From: Allopusillimonas ginsengisoli
GTDB lineage: Bacteria; Pseudomonadota; Gammaproteobacteria; Burkholderiales; Burkholderiaceae_B
NCBI GenBank assembly: GCA_005239165.1
Contig: RAPG01000001.1
Span: 124,001 to 188,000, forward strand
Length of the DNA stretch: 64,000 bases
Direction: 5' to 3'
This document shows positions 43,073 to 53,148 of the stretch, in pieces. Numbering within the stretch: the stretch's first letter is position 1; each line of letters begins with the position of its first letter. Both the position numbers and the translations under genes were made by a program. Under the pieces are notes generated by a model, which did not search any database, was not told where the DNA came from, and was given only the letters and a program-made list of their open reading frames with translations.

Positions 43073-44779
43073 TCAAAGTGAAAGGTATTTCTGGCGCAAG
43101 TCGTGGTCTTGCGCCAGCGCCTGCATGGGCCCGGTATAACGCACCAAACCTTTTTCCAGCACACAAGCCCTGTCAGCCACCAGCGCAGCAAAGTGCAGGT
43201 TTTGTTCGCACAACAGCAGACTGGTGCCCTTTTGCTTTAGCATCAGCATCATCTCAACCATATGCTCAACAATAATCGGCGCAACCCCCTCTGAAGGTTC
43301 ATCAAGCAACAGCAAATAAGGGTTGCCCATAAGCGTGCGTGCGACAGTCAGCATTTGCTGCTCACCACCGCTCATCATGCCGGCCTGCCGACCACGCATG
43401 GAAGCCAGCGGCGGAAACAGCGTAAAAACCTCATCCAGTGACCAGTACGGTACCGATGCGCCGTCAGGCCAAACCCTGGGCGGTTGTTGACCTGCCATGA
43501 GGTTTTCTTGCACCGTCAGCCCAGTAAAGATGCGCCGATCTTCAGGCACATAGCCCAGCCCGCGCCGCGCCGCCTCAAAAGGCTTGCAGTGCGCCAGAGA
43601 CTTTCCCATAAACTGGATATCACCGCGGCGATCCGCCACCAAACCCATCAAGGCCTTTAAGGTTGTGGACTTTCCGGCCCCATTGCGACCGACCAGCGCC
43701 AGCACTTCGCCCCGGCCAACATTAAACGACACATCATGAAGAATATGCGCGGCACCATACCAGGCGTTCAGGCCCCGCACTGCCAACAGCGGCGTGTCTT
43801 GCCCTGGTTGCAGGGTCGGCACCGCCACCCGCAGTGAACCCGAACGCAACACCGGATCTTTACGCAGAGCAGCAGGCTGGCGCACACTCCGACCCGGTTG
43901 CGACTGCGAATCACACACATACCTGCCGTTTTCCTGCGATCGCACGTCACCCGCCGATACGCCTTCTTCTGGCAATTGTGCATCACCCGCTGGTTCACGC
44001 TGTTGAGGAAAATGCGCGTCGCCGCCTGTATCAAACGTGCGCCCCTTGCCAAAGTAAACGCTTTGCACTTCAGGGTGGGCACGGATGTAGTCTGCCTGCC
44101 CCTCGGCAATCAACTTGCCGCGAGCCAGCACAATAATGCGGTCAGCGTAGCCAAACACGACATCCATACTGTGCTCGGTAAACAGCACGGCCATTTCTCT
44201 CTCTTCAACCAGACTGCGTACCAGTTTGATCAACGAAACACGCTCTGACGGTGCCATGCCTGCGGTGGGCTCGTCCATCAGCAGCAGACGGGGCTCACCC
44301 GCCAGGCTCATGGCAAGCTCAACCCGCTTGACGTCGCCATAGGCCAGCTCACTGCATGGGCGGAATGCCTGCTCATGCATCCCGACCTGTTCCAACAGAC
44401 TCATGGCATCGTCAACATGCAGGGAACGCGCCTGTTTCCAGAACGACCATATCTGGCGGCGTGCGGACAGCAAGGCGGCCTGTACGTTCTCGACGACAGT
44501 TAATGAGGCAAAGGTGGCGGCAATCTGAAAACTGCGACCTATGCCTAAGTGTGCAATACGATGCGAGGGCAAACCCAGCAACTCTTTGCCATCAAACAGT
44601 ACAGAACCTGATGTCGCCGGCAGTTGCCCGCCCAGCATATTGAAGAGTGTAGACTTGCCTGCCCCATTGGGGCCGATGAGGGCCAGCAGCTCACCCGAGT
44701 TGATCTCAAAACTGACGTCGTCAACCGCTCGGTTACCGCCAAAATGGCGTGACACATGCCTGACCTCAAGCAGACTCAT
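43073..44779 (-). CDS. Fused HAAT-family ABC ATPases (LivG-LivF type)
   Basis: 568 residues with two complete ABC domains. The first (about 1-245) has GPNGAGKS, signature LAYGDVKRVELAMS and Walker B LLLMDEPTAGM. The second (about 330-568) has GRNGAGKS, MSGGEQQMLTVA and LLLLDEPSEGV. These are LivG and LivF in order. The linker (about 255-325) contains three 12-residue repeats starting GDAHFPQQREPA, GDAQLPEEGVSA and GDVRSQENGRYV. The ATG at 44777-44779 overlaps the permease stop (ATGA). Energises the LivHM permease encoded just upstream. Confidence 0.93.
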   Translation of the reverse strand: MSLLEVRHVSRHFGGNRAVDDVSFEINSGELLALIGPNGAGKSTLFNMLGGQLPATSGSVLFDGKELLGLPSHRIAHLGIGRSFQIAATFASLTVVENVQAALLSARRQIWSFWKQARSLHVDDAMSLLEQVGMHEQAFRPCSELAYGDVKRVELAMSLAGEPRLLLMDEPTAGMAPSERVSLIKLVRSLVEEREMAVLFTEHSMDVVFGYADRIIVLARGKLIAEGQADYIRAHPEVQSVYFGKGRTFDTGGDAHFPQQREPAGDAQLPEEGVSAGDVRSQENGRYVCDSQSQPGRSVRQPAALRKDPVLRSGSLRVAVPTLQPGQDTPLLAVRGLNAWYGAAHILHDVSFNVGRGEVLALVGRNGAGKSTTLKALMGLVADRRGDIQFMGKSLAHCKPFEAARRGLGYVPEDRRIFTGLTVQENLMAGQQPPRVWPDGASVPYWSLDEVFTLFPPLASMRGRQAGMMSGGEQQMLTVARTLMGNPYLLLLDEPSEGVAPIIVEHMVEMMLMLKQKGTSLLLCEQNLHFAALVADRACVLEKGLVRYTGPMQALAQDHDLRQKYLSL

Positions 44780-46662
44780 GACGGCCTCTCTGAACGTCTG
44801 GCGAATACGTTTGTAGCACCGGCAATGCCCCCCGGAAAAAACATAACGCACAGCAAAATGACCAGGCCGAACAAGGCGCGCCAATATTCTGTGATGCCAA
44901 TGACATAGTCTTGCAGCACGGTAAAGGCAGTGGCCCCAAGTATGGGCCCTGACAGCGCATGTATGCCACCAAGCAGCACCATGACCAGCCCATCCACCGA
45001 CTTGCCCACGGTAATGACTTCAGGCGACGTACCGCCTTTCGCGAACGCATAGAGCGCGCCAGCCAGGCCGGCAAGCGTGCCCGCCACCACAAAGGCCAGC
45101 CAGTGCACGCGCTTGACGTCTATACCTATGGCGTCGGCCCGCAATACGGAATCGCGTGTGGCCCGCAGCGCCAGCCCGAAGGGTGAGAATGCGGTATGCC
45201 GCACAGCAGCGACTGCCGCCACCACTAGCACGAGCGTAAGGTAAAAATACGCAGACCCTGACAGCCAGTCATCAGGCCAAACCCCAAAAATGCCATTGGA
45301 GCCACCGGTGACGGCATCCCATTGGTACACGATGGACCAAATAATCTGGGCAAACGCCAGTGTCAGCATGGCCAGGTAAACACCGGTCAGCCGTACGCAA
45401 AACCACCCAAAAAACACGGCAGCCACGGCGGCGACCACAGGTGCGGCCAGCAACGAGGCCACCATACCCAGGCCCACTGATTTAAACACCAGTGCCGCAG
45501 CATAGGCGCCAATACCAAAATAGGCAGCATGCCCGAACGAAGGCATGCCGCCCAAGCCCATCATGAAATGCAAACTTACCGCGAACAACACGGCAACCAA
45601 TACGTCTTGGGTCAACACCAGGGCATAAGGCAGCGTGTCGGCCCAGATCGGCAACGCGGCACACAGCACCACAACCCCCACCATCAGGACGCGGAACCGG
45701 CGCCCCCCTGTGCGCAGAGGGGCCAATGCCTCGCCCATGGGGCGCACGGCAGCCTGTGGCTTGCCAAACAGCCCCCACGGGCGGAACACAAGCACAAGGG
45801 CCATAAAAATAAATTCGACCACCAGCGTAAGCTTGGGAAAGGCAAAGGTCAGCCCGCCCAGCTCCACCACGCCCAGCGCAATGCACAAGGCTTTGAGCTC
45901 GGCGATGATGAACGCCGCCACAAACGCCCCGGGTATTGAGCCCATGCCGCCCACCACCACCACGACAAATGCATCACCAATAATGCTGAGGTCGAGCATG
46001 AGGCTGGCAGGCTGTCGCGGCAATTGCAGCGCCCCGCCCAAACCTGCTAAAAACGCACCCAGGCCGAAGACGCCGGTAAACAGCCAAGCCTGATTTACCC
46101 CAAGTGCTCCGAGCATTTCACGGTCTTGGGTGGCGGCACGCACCAGCCTGCCCCAGCGGGTTTGCGTCAATAACAGCCACAGTGCCAGCAGCACCAGCGG
46201 GCCAATAGCGATTAGCACCAGGTCATAAACGGGAAGATAGCGCCCAAAAATGCGCAGTGCACCGTCCAGGCCCGGGGCAAGCGGGCCCAACAAGTCATCC
46301 GGCCCCCATATCCACAATGCCAGATCATTAAGTATGAGCACCAGCGCAAACGTGGCGAGTAACTGAAACATTTCGGGCGCACGATAAATGCGCCGCAAAA
46401 CAATGATCTCGGCCAGCACGCCAAGCAAACCGACCAGCAGCGCGGCCAGCAACAAACCACCCCAAAAGCCCAATGGGCCCGAACCAAAATACTGCACCAT
46501 GCTGTAGGCCACATACAGACCAAGCATGTACATGGACCCGTGCGCAAAATTGACGATGCGGCTGACGCCAAAAATTAGCGACAGCCCCACCGCCACGAGA
46601 AACAGCGAGGAAGCCTCTGCCAGACCATTTAAAAACTGGACAACAAAGCCGGTGAGGTTCAT
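44776..46662 (-). CDS. Fused HAAT-family permease (LivH-LivM type)
   Basis: 628 residues. The N-terminal half (about 1-295) is a LivH-type permease (GLSLIFGVSRIVNFAHGSMY; VVVVVGGMGSIPGAFVAAFI). The C-terminal half (about 325-628) is LivM-type (GMPSFGHAAYFGIGAYAAAL; GGIHALSGPILGATAFTVLQ). So both membrane halves of the importer are one chain. It lies between the binding protein (55 bases upstream) and the fused ATPase gene (4-base overlap), a compact K-HM-GF operon. Confidence 0.93.
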   Translation of the reverse strand: MNLTGFVVQFLNGLAEASSLFLVAVGLSLIFGVSRIVNFAHGSMYMLGLYVAYSMVQYFGSGPLGFWGGLLLAALLVGLLGVLAEIIVLRRIYRAPEMFQLLATFALVLILNDLALWIWGPDDLLGPLAPGLDGALRIFGRYLPVYDLVLIAIGPLVLLALWLLLTQTRWGRLVRAATQDREMLGALGVNQAWLFTGVFGLGAFLAGLGGALQLPRQPASLMLDLSIIGDAFVVVVVGGMGSIPGAFVAAFIIAELKALCIALGVVELGGLTFAFPKLTLVVEFIFMALVLVFRPWGLFGKPQAAVRPMGEALAPLRTGGRRFRVLMVGVVVLCAALPIWADTLPYALVLTQDVLVAVLFAVSLHFMMGLGGMPSFGHAAYFGIGAYAAALVFKSVGLGMVASLLAAPVVAAVAAVFFGWFCVRLTGVYLAMLTLAFAQIIWSIVYQWDAVTGGSNGIFGVWPDDWLSGSAYFYLTLVLVVAAVAAVRHTAFSPFGLALRATRDSVLRADAIGIDVKRVHWLAFVVAGTLAGLAGALYAFAKGGTSPEVITVGKSVDGLVMVLLGGIHALSGPILGATAFTVLQDYVIGITEYWRALFGLVILLCVMFFPGGIAGATNVFARRSERPS

Positions 46663-46717
46663 GGGTGCTTAATCCGACAATGCCTTGGCCACCAGGGCCA
46701 AAGCGGCGTCATGCGAT

Positions 46718-47929
46718 TTAGTCTGACGCCGCCTTGCGCCACTGCCTGACTTGTTCATCGGTGGGCTGCACACTGGCACCATCTACATAACTAAAGTCGA
46801 CCATAATGCCTTTGCCGTCCTTGATGGCCAGCTTGCCTACATAAGCACCCATGGTCGACTGATGATCGATGCCGCGATAAACAATGGGACCAAATGGCGT
46901 GTCGACCTTAAGATTGCTGAATGCCTTGATCATGGCCTCGGTGTCAGTAGAGCCTGCCTTGCGTATGCCTGCTGCCAGCGAAAGTATGGTGTTGTACCCG
47001 ACCACGGTACCAAGACGCGGGTAATCATTGAACCGGGCCTGATAGGCCTTGAGAAAGTCATTGTGTTCGGGCGTGTCAATGGCATACCAGGGATAGCCGG
47101 TGACCACCCAGCCCTCTGGCGTCTCAGCACCCAGCGTGTCGAGGTACTCGGGCTCGCCTGTAAGCATGCTGACCACGTCCAGGCCATCAAAGAACTTGCG
47201 TTGCGTTCCTGCCCGCACGAACTTGGCCAGGTCGGTTGCAAACAATACGTTAAACATGGCGTCTGGCTTGGCGTCAGCAAGTGCCTGCACCACGCTGCCC
47301 GCGTCAATTTTGCCCAGGGGCGCTGCCTGTTCGACCACAAACTCGACATCGGGCTGGGCCTCTTTGAGCAGTTTCTTGAAGGTTGCCACCGCCGACTGGC
47401 CGTACTCGTAATTGGGGTACACAATGGCCCAGCGCTTTTTGTTCATTTGAACAGCTGCAGGGATTAGCATGGCCACCTGCATATAGGTGGAGTTGCGCAA
47501 GCGGTAGGTGTAGCGATTGCCGTCGGCCCAGACGATTTTATCGGTGAGCGGTTCGCTGGCAAGAAAGAAACGCTGCTTGTGCCGGGCAAAATCGGCCACC
47601 GCAAGGCCGATATGCGACAAAAACGTGCCTGTGAGCACATCGGCCTTATCACGGGTTAACAGTTCTTGCGCCGCCCTGACGGCATCGCCGGGGTTGGAGT
47701 TGTCATCGCGGGTAATAAGCTCAAGCTGTTTGCCGTTTACCCCGCCCGCAGCATTGATCTGCTCGATGGCCAGATCCATGCCCTTTTTATAGGGTTCAAG
47801 AAAGGCGGGTTGGGTTTTGTAGCTGTTGAGTTCGCCAATGCGTATGACGTCGCGTGCGCTGGCCGACAGGCTGACGGCAAGCATGGCGGCCGCACCCAGC
47901 AGCCTGAAACAATAGTTGTTCGAATTCAT
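46718..47929 (-). CDS. HAAT-family periplasmic substrate-binding protein
   Basis: 403 residues from the ATG at 47929 (MNSNNYCFRLLGAAAMLAVS), with a Sec signal peptide cut near SASA. Type I periplasmic-binding fold as in LivK/amide-binding proteins: AIEQINAAGGVNGKQLELIT, RDDNSNPGDAVRAAQELL, and GYNTILSLAAGIRKAGSTD. First gene of the K-HM-GF operon. Ligand unknown; an amino acid, amide or short carboxylate is possible. Confidence 0.9.
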   Translation of the reverse strand: MNSNNYCFRLLGAAAMLAVSLSASARDVIRIGELNSYKTQPAFLEPYKKGMDLAIEQINAAGGVNGKQLELITRDDNSNPGDAVRAAQELLTRDKADVLTGTFLSHIGLAVADFARHKQRFFLASEPLTDKIVWADGNRYTYRLRNSTYMQVAMLIPAAVQMNKKRWAIVYPNYEYGQSAVATFKKLLKEAQPDVEFVVEQAAPLGKIDAGSVVQALADAKPDAMFNVLFATDLAKFVRAGTQRKFFDGLDVVSMLTGEPEYLDTLGAETPEGWVVTGYPWYAIDTPEHNDFLKAYQARFNDYPRLGTVVGYNTILSLAAGIRKAGSTDTEAMIKAFSNLKVDTPFGPIVYRGIDHQSTMGAYVGKLAIKDGKGIMVDFSYVDGASVQPTDEQVRQWRKAASD

Positions 47930-48002
47930 GGCGGTTACCTGTAAGGTCAAAAAAAATAATGCAGGGCCAAGCCGCAATACCGCCGCGACCCGAACACATT
48001 TT

Positions 48003-48029
48003 TAATTATGCTAACAGTGAGCATAATTA
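48003..48029. promoter_or_regulatory. Inverted repeat between the ABC operon and the sulfatase gene
   Basis: TAATTATGCT (48003-48012) and AGCATAATTA (48020-48029) are perfect 10-bp arms around AACAGTG. It lies 74 bases before the binding-protein start and 101 bases before the divergent sulfatase gene, a likely operator for one or both. No regulator gene is adjacent. Confidence 0.5.
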
Positions 48030-48130
48030 TTCGTCAAGCGGCACGCTGTTCAATACCTCTGCGTTGAAACATAACGCAAAATTTTCCGAAAGGCTTTACA
48101 CTGTTCAGTCTGCATTTCCCATGTGCCGCT

Positions 48131-50023
48131 ATGCGCGACCTGACCTTCGCATTCATTGTTTCCAGCTTTATTCTTCTTACCCTGAGCCGCAGCCTGCTCA
48201 CGCTCTGGCAATGGCAGCGCGCCAAGCTTGCGGGCGGCTTCTGGCCTATCTTGCGTGGCGGCGTACGTATCGACGCCAACATCATTGCCATCATAGCCGG
48301 CATCCCCCTCATGGCCTCACCCTGGATAGGCGACTCCATCATCGCCATCCATGTCGTGCAGGGCTGGTTTATTTTTGCGTGGGCGCTGCTGGTGTTGCTT
48401 GAAGTTTCCACGCCGCAGTTCATCGACGAATACGACACCCGCCCCAACCGCCTGTATGTTGACTACCTGAAGCACCCGCGTGAAGTATTCGGCATGCTCT
48501 GGAAAGGTTACAAAGCCACGCTGTTGGGCGGCGTGCTGGCACTTGTCGTCATGGTAGGCACAGGCTGGGCAGTGTTTGATGATGCACTTCCCGACAACCC
48601 GCTGCCCTGGTGGAACGACGCACTGTTCACGCTGGCCAGTGCTGCAGTTGTGTTTCTGGCGATTCGCGGCACGCTCAAGCACCGCCCCATCAACCCGTCG
48701 ACCGTAGCCTACTGCGGCGACAGCATGCTTAACACCCTGCCTCTCAATTCACTCTACAGCGTCGCCTATGCCATTTATGGCATGAAAAACGAACGCTCGG
48801 CCACCAAAGTGTATGGCCATCTTCCCGAAGACGAAATGAACGACATCGTCAGGGCTTGCGCGGGTATAAAGACAGGCGCACAAGACATTCCCACACTGCA
48901 CCAGCAGCAGCCTTCGTGCGTGCGCGCACGTCCGCTCAATGTGGTCATTATTGTGGAAGAAAGCCTGGGCGCGCAGTATGTGGGCAATCTGGGTGGCGCA
49001 AACCTTACCCCCTGCATTGATCGCCTGGCACAAGGCGCCTGGAATTTCACGCGCGCCTACGCCACCGGCACACGGTCGGTGCGAGGCCTTGAGGCCTTGT
49101 CGGCCGGTTTTCCGCCCACTATTTCTGATGCGGCACTGCGTCTTTCAGGAGCGCAGAGCAAGTTCTTTACCATGGCGCAGCTGCTTAAAGGCCATGGCTA
49201 TACGTCACGCTTTCTATACGGTGGCGAAGCGCATTTTGACAACATGAAAAATTTCTTTCTGGGCAATGGTTTTGACAAGGTGTACGACTTGCCCAGCTTT
49301 ACCAGCCCGGCTTTCGTTGGCACCTGGGGTGCCAGCGACGAAGACATGTTCGATCACCTGCATGGTCTGCTTTCCCAACCCTCTGATCAGCCCCATTTCA
49401 CGCTGGCGTTTTCCGTAAGCAATCATTCACCCTGGGAATACCCCGACGGCCGTATTCCGCCTGATGGCGATCCGCGCACTGTGCAAAATACTGTGCGTTA
49501 TGCCGACTGGGCCATAGGCCAGTTTTTTGACCGGGCCCGCCAGAGCGACTACTGGAAAAACACCGTATTTTTGTTGGTGGCCGACCATGATTCGCGGGCA
49601 TCGGGCGCCACCCGCATTCCGGTGCGGCATTTTCATATCCCTGCACTCATCGTCGGGGCCGACACCCCCGCGCGCAGTGACGACCGCATTGTCAGCCAGA
49701 TAGACATGCCCGTTACCCTGCTTTCACTTATGGGCCTGCAGGGCGAACACCCCATGATAGGCCACGACCTTACACAGGCCGATAAAGGCGGCCGGGCCAT
49801 GATGCAGTACAAAGAAAACTATGGCTACCTCAAAAACAACCAGTTTGTCGTGCTTGAGCCCCACCGCGACGCTACCCAATACCGGTACACAGCGCCTGAC
49901 ATCTACGACCCGGTAACGGTCGACCCTGACCTTGCCCGTGAGGCGCTGGCGCATGTATTGTGGCCTAACTGGGTCTATAACCGCCGGGCATACACCTTGC
50001 CGGCGCTGCGGGTGGTCACATGA
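48131..50023 (+). CDS. LTA-synthase-like sulfatase / phosphoglycerol transferase membrane protein
   Basis: 630 residues. About five N-terminal membrane helices (to residue 190) precede an alkaline-phosphatase-superfamily domain. Seen: metal-binding VVIIVEESLGAQYVG, the likely nucleophile Thr in YATGTRSVRGLEALSAG, and the C-terminal metal-site Asp-His in LLVADHDSRASG. Such proteins transfer phosphoglycerol or phosphoethanolamine onto membrane glycans. The exact donor and acceptor are unknown. Divergent from the ABC operon. Confidence 0.88.
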   Translation: MRDLTFAFIVSSFILLTLSRSLLTLWQWQRAKLAGGFWPILRGGVRIDANIIAIIAGIPLMASPWIGDSIIAIHVVQGWFIFAWALLVLLEVSTPQFIDEYDTRPNRLYVDYLKHPREVFGMLWKGYKATLLGGVLALVVMVGTGWAVFDDALPDNPLPWWNDALFTLASAAVVFLAIRGTLKHRPINPSTVAYCGDSMLNTLPLNSLYSVAYAIYGMKNERSATKVYGHLPEDEMNDIVRACAGIKTGAQDIPTLHQQQPSCVRARPLNVVIIVEESLGAQYVGNLGGANLTPCIDRLAQGAWNFTRAYATGTRSVRGLEALSAGFPPTISDAALRLSGAQSKFFTMAQLLKGHGYTSRFLYGGEAHFDNMKNFFLGNGFDKVYDLPSFTSPAFVGTWGASDEDMFDHLHGLLSQPSDQPHFTLAFSVSNHSPWEYPDGRIPPDGDPRTVQNTVRYADWAIGQFFDRARQSDYWKNTVFLLVADHDSRASGATRIPVRHFHIPALIVGADTPARSDDRIVSQIDMPVTLLSLMGLQGEHPMIGHDLTQADKGGRAMMQYKENYGYLKNNQFVVLEPHRDATQYRYTAPDIYDPVTVDPDLAREALAHVLWPNWVYNRRAYTLPALRVVT

Positions 50024-50090
50024 CCCCCGTTCCCTCCTCCGCTAAACCCACCTCCTCCCAGATGCTGGCCCGCCAGCAACGAGAATACTA

Positions 50091-51677
50091 ATGGAATTGC
50101 TTTTAGACCCGGCCGCCTGGGTCGGTTTAATCACGCTTGTTGTCCTGGAAATTGTCCTGGGCATCGACAACCTTATTTTTATTGCGATTCTGGCAGACAA
50201 ACTGCCACCCGCGCAGCGAGACCGCGCCCGGGTCATCGGCCTGAGCCTGGCGCTTATCATGCGGCTAGCGTTGCTTTCGGCCATTTCCTGGCTGTTCAAG
50301 CTTACTGCGCCACTCATTACCCTGGGACCGCTGACGCTATCTGGTCGTGACCTCATACTGATTGTCGGAGGGTTCTTCCTGGTCATGAAGGCGACCATGG
50401 AAATGCACGAACGGGTCGAGGGTGTGTCTCATGACCAGTCGGGCTCGCGCATGTATGCCTCGTTCTGGGTTGTCGTCACCCAAATCGTCGTGTTAGATGC
50501 GGTGTTTTCGCTAGACGCCGTCATCACCGCCGTTGGTATGGTTGACCACCTGGCCATCATGATGGCGGCGGTCATTATCGCCATCGGCATCATGCTGGTT
50601 GCGTCCAAGCCTCTGACACGCTTTGTCAACGCCCACCCCACTGTCGTCATACTGTGCCTGGGCTTTTTGCTCATGATAGGTTTTGCCCTGGTGGCCGAAG
50701 GCTTTGGGTTCAAAGTGCCCAAGGGCTACCTGTATGCCGCTATCGGCTTCTCTGTGGCGATCGAAGCCCTTAACCAGATTGCACGGCGCAACATGCGCCA
50801 CCTCGAAACCCTGCGCCCCATGCGTGAGCGCACGGCTGAAGGTATTTTACGCATGCTGGGCAAGCGGCCGATCAATGACGAAGAAGTGGCCTCGGGCGAC
50901 ACCATGATGGCCGCCGATGGCCCGTTTGGCAGGGAGGAGCGCAATATGGTCAGCGGTGTGCTCAAGCTGGCCGACCGAAACGTGCACTCTATTATGACGC
51001 CGCGTACCGATATCAGCTGGATTGACCTCGATGACCCGCCTGAAGACATTCGCCGCGAAGTCAGCGAAACACCGCACGGGTTTTTCCCGGTGTGCCGGGG
51101 ATCACTGGACAACATGGTTGGTATTGGTCGTGCCAAGGACATTATCGCCGACATTTTGATTCACGGGCACCTGCGTGAATCGTCATTGCGGCCTCCCATC
51201 CATGTGCATGAAACCGTGCGCATTCTCGATCTTATGGAAATATTAAAGTCAGCCCGGGGCCAGTTGGTGCTAGTAATTGATGAGTTTGGGGCTGTCGAAG
51301 GGCTGGTTACGCCCATCGATATTTTTGAGGCGATTGCCGGCGACTTTCCTGACGAAGATGAAACCCCTGACATCATTGTTGATAAAGAGTATCGCTGGAT
51401 TGTCGATGGTGCCACCGACATGCATCATTTTGAGCAGACACTGCAGGTTGAGGGGCTGTTGCTCGACACCGATAACGACGACTACAGCACGGTGGCAGGC
51501 TACCTGTTGCAGCGTTTTGGCCGCTTACCCGAAGAGCACGAAACCATTACACTATCGACAGCCCGGGGTGAGTTTCGCTTCGAGGTGCTGGAGCGCGAGG
51601 GTCGCCGCATAGCAAAAGTACTGGTCGAGCGTTACGTTGACGATGAGCAGCAATCAAAAGATGCGCACGTTGCCTGA
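50091..51677 (+). CDS. TerC-family membrane protein with CBS and CorC/HlyC domains
   Basis: 528 residues. The N-terminal TerC domain (about 1-235, seven helices) has the acidic intramembrane motifs [20 protein letters not shown] and [23 protein letters not shown] pair (about 300-425: [40 protein letters not shown]) and a C-terminal CorC_HlyC domain follow. E. coli YegH/YoaE have this layout. The TerC part is linked to manganese or other metal export. The final CorC domain is a transporter-associated module. Confidence 0.93.
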   Translation: MELLLDPAAWVGLITLVVLEIVLGIDNLIFIAILADKLPPAQRDRARVIGLSLALIMRLALLSAISWLFKLTAPLITLGPLTLSGRDLILIVGGFFLVMKATMEMHERVEGVSHDQSGSRMYASFWVVVTQIVVLDAVFSLDAVITAVGMVDHLAIMMAAVIIAIGIMLVASKPLTRFVNAHPTVVILCLGFLLMIGFALVAEGFGFKVPKGYLYAAIGFSVAIEALNQIARRNMRHLETLRPMRERTAEGILRMLGKRPINDEEVASGDTMMAADGPFGREERNMVSGVLKLADRNVHSIMTPRTDISWIDLDDPPEDIRREVSETPHGFFPVCRGSLDNMVGIGRAKDIIADILIHGHLRESSLRPPIHVHETVRILDLMEILKSARGQLVLVIDEFGAVEGLVTPIDIFEAIAGDFPDEDETPDIIVDKEYRWIVDGATDMHHFEQTLQVEGLLLDTDNDDYSTVAGYLLQRFGRLPEEHETITLSTARGEFRFEVLEREGRRIAKVLVERYVDDEQQSKDAHVA

Positions 51678-51740
51678 AAATTTTGCCTAGTCCAGCACCC
51701 AACGTTTGTTTTTTATGCTATATTGTTTGGCTTGTTCAGT

Positions 51741-51817
<77 letters not shown>

Positions 51818-51825
51818 CTATTTAT

Positions 51826-51862
51826 CGGCCTTGCGGGTTTTCTCGCAAGGCCGTTTCTTTTT
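51826..51862 (+). terminator. Intrinsic terminator after tRNA-Pro
   Basis: CGGCCTTGCG (51826-51835) pairs with CGCAAGGCCG (51844-51853), with an 8-base loop, followed by TTTCTTTTT. Confidence 0.92.
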
Positions 51863-52166
51863 GTGCTGTATTTGCGCAATTGGCGCCATAAGATGGCGGC
51901 CTAAATACTGCGGCTCGCGGTGCTTGCTCAAAGAAGCCGCCCCCTATTTAAGTGCGATTTCCAGCTCGCGGCCAAGACTGGCCAATGCCGCGCCTCACAC
52001 GCTTGCCGGTAACAGGATCAGTGTCTCTTCTTTTCTGGTGGCAGAAGGGGGCGGCACTGATCGTCGATCTTCGAAGTAAAAGTCCATGGCGGTGCGCAGT
52101 GCAAAAAGTGACTTTAACCTTCATCAGACTTGCACTATTTCATCCATGAAAAGCGATGACGTTGAC
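51863..52166. other. Gene-free interval between tRNA-Pro and the AraC gene
   Basis: About 300 bases with no supported gene. Frames are short and lack ribosome-binding sites. GGCGGC/GCCGCC-type short complementary runs occur, but no clear single hairpin or repeat stands out. Confidence 0.4.
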
Positions 52167-52946
52167 CTATTCCTTTAAGAACTCACTGGGCGTGGTGCCC
52201 AGGTTGCGGCGAAACATGGCGGTAAAAGCACTTTGTGTCTGGTAGCCCAGATCCAGCGCAATACTCAGTATGGGCCGCCCCTGGTTCAACCATTCAAGCG
52301 CAGCCAGCAACTTTGCGTGTTCGCGCCATTTAAGAAAAGACATCCCCAATTCGTGTCTGAACAGGCGATGCAGTGTGCGTGGATCATATCCAAGCTCACG
52401 CCCCCACTCTTTCAGGCTTTTATTGTCGTCCAGATGCTCCTGGACGTAGGTACAGATATTTGCCAGTCTGTAATCGCGCGGCGATGGCAGATGCAAGCGT
52501 GCACCAGGCACCTCATTGATTTCTTCGAGCAACAAATCAAGCAACAGCCCAATGCGTCGTCCGGGTTGCTCGTCGTTTGCCGCCATGGTTACGGCCGCCA
52601 CGATCTCACGCAACAGGGGTGTGCCCGGCAGAAGACAACTGCGCACAGGCAGGCGGTGCGCCACCTCTGCATTGACGAATACAGAACGAAGCTGCACTTT
52701 CCCCATCATACGCACGCGATAGCGCACATGAGGTGCCAGCCATAGCGCACGTGTTGGGGCGACGACCCAATTACCATCGGCGCTAGAGACCACCATGGCA
52801 CCACTCTGTGCAAACTTAATCTGTCCCAACGAGTACGCGTGCTCGGTCAAAACCGTGGAGTCGGCGAAATCGCGATTCAGACCTCGAACCAGCAGTGGTG
52901 CTGGCGTCTCAATACCTGGAGATGAGTGGGTCTGAGCTTGATGCAT
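52167..52946 (-). CDS. AraC-family transcriptional regulator
   Basis: 259 residues. An N-terminal cupin-like sensing domain (about 15-100: VVAPTRALWLAPHVRYRVRM) and a C-terminal pair of helix-turn-helix motifs (SLKEWGRELGYDPRTLHRLF; ILSIALDLGYQTQSAFTAMF and RRNLGTTPSEF). It belongs to the AraC group with an RmlC-like sensor domain. It lies directly downstream of acsA on the same strand, 200 bases away. Targets unknown. Confidence 0.92.
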   Translation of the reverse strand: MHQAQTHSSPGIETPAPLLVRGLNRDFADSTVLTEHAYSLGQIKFAQSGAMVVSSADGNWVVAPTRALWLAPHVRYRVRMMGKVQLRSVFVNAEVAHRLPVRSCLLPGTPLLREIVAAVTMAANDEQPGRRIGLLLDLLLEEINEVPGARLHLPSPRDYRLANICTYVQEHLDDNKSLKEWGRELGYDPRTLHRLFRHELGMSFLKWREHAKLLAALEWLNQGRPILSIALDLGYQTQSAFTAMFRRNLGTTPSEFLKE

Positions 52947-53148
52947 GTTGTCTACTTATCCCCCTAAAACCAAATGCCTTTAAATACATGTTGATCAAGA
53001 CGACAAACAACAACCCGGAAATAATCTACACGACCATTCTAGAGAGACGCCTGCGCAATGCCATGGAGGAAAACCCCCTGTTTCGGTTTAAATCGCACAC
53101 TATCCAGTTTTTCAGAGCCGGAACACCACGTGCCGGCTCTGCAGCCAA

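Noticed and set aside
53115..53141. Hairpin AGAGCCGG/CCGGCTCT after acsA as a terminator
   Set aside because: The stem is good, but on the minus strand it is followed by A rather than T residues, so it does not fit an intrinsic terminator for acsA.
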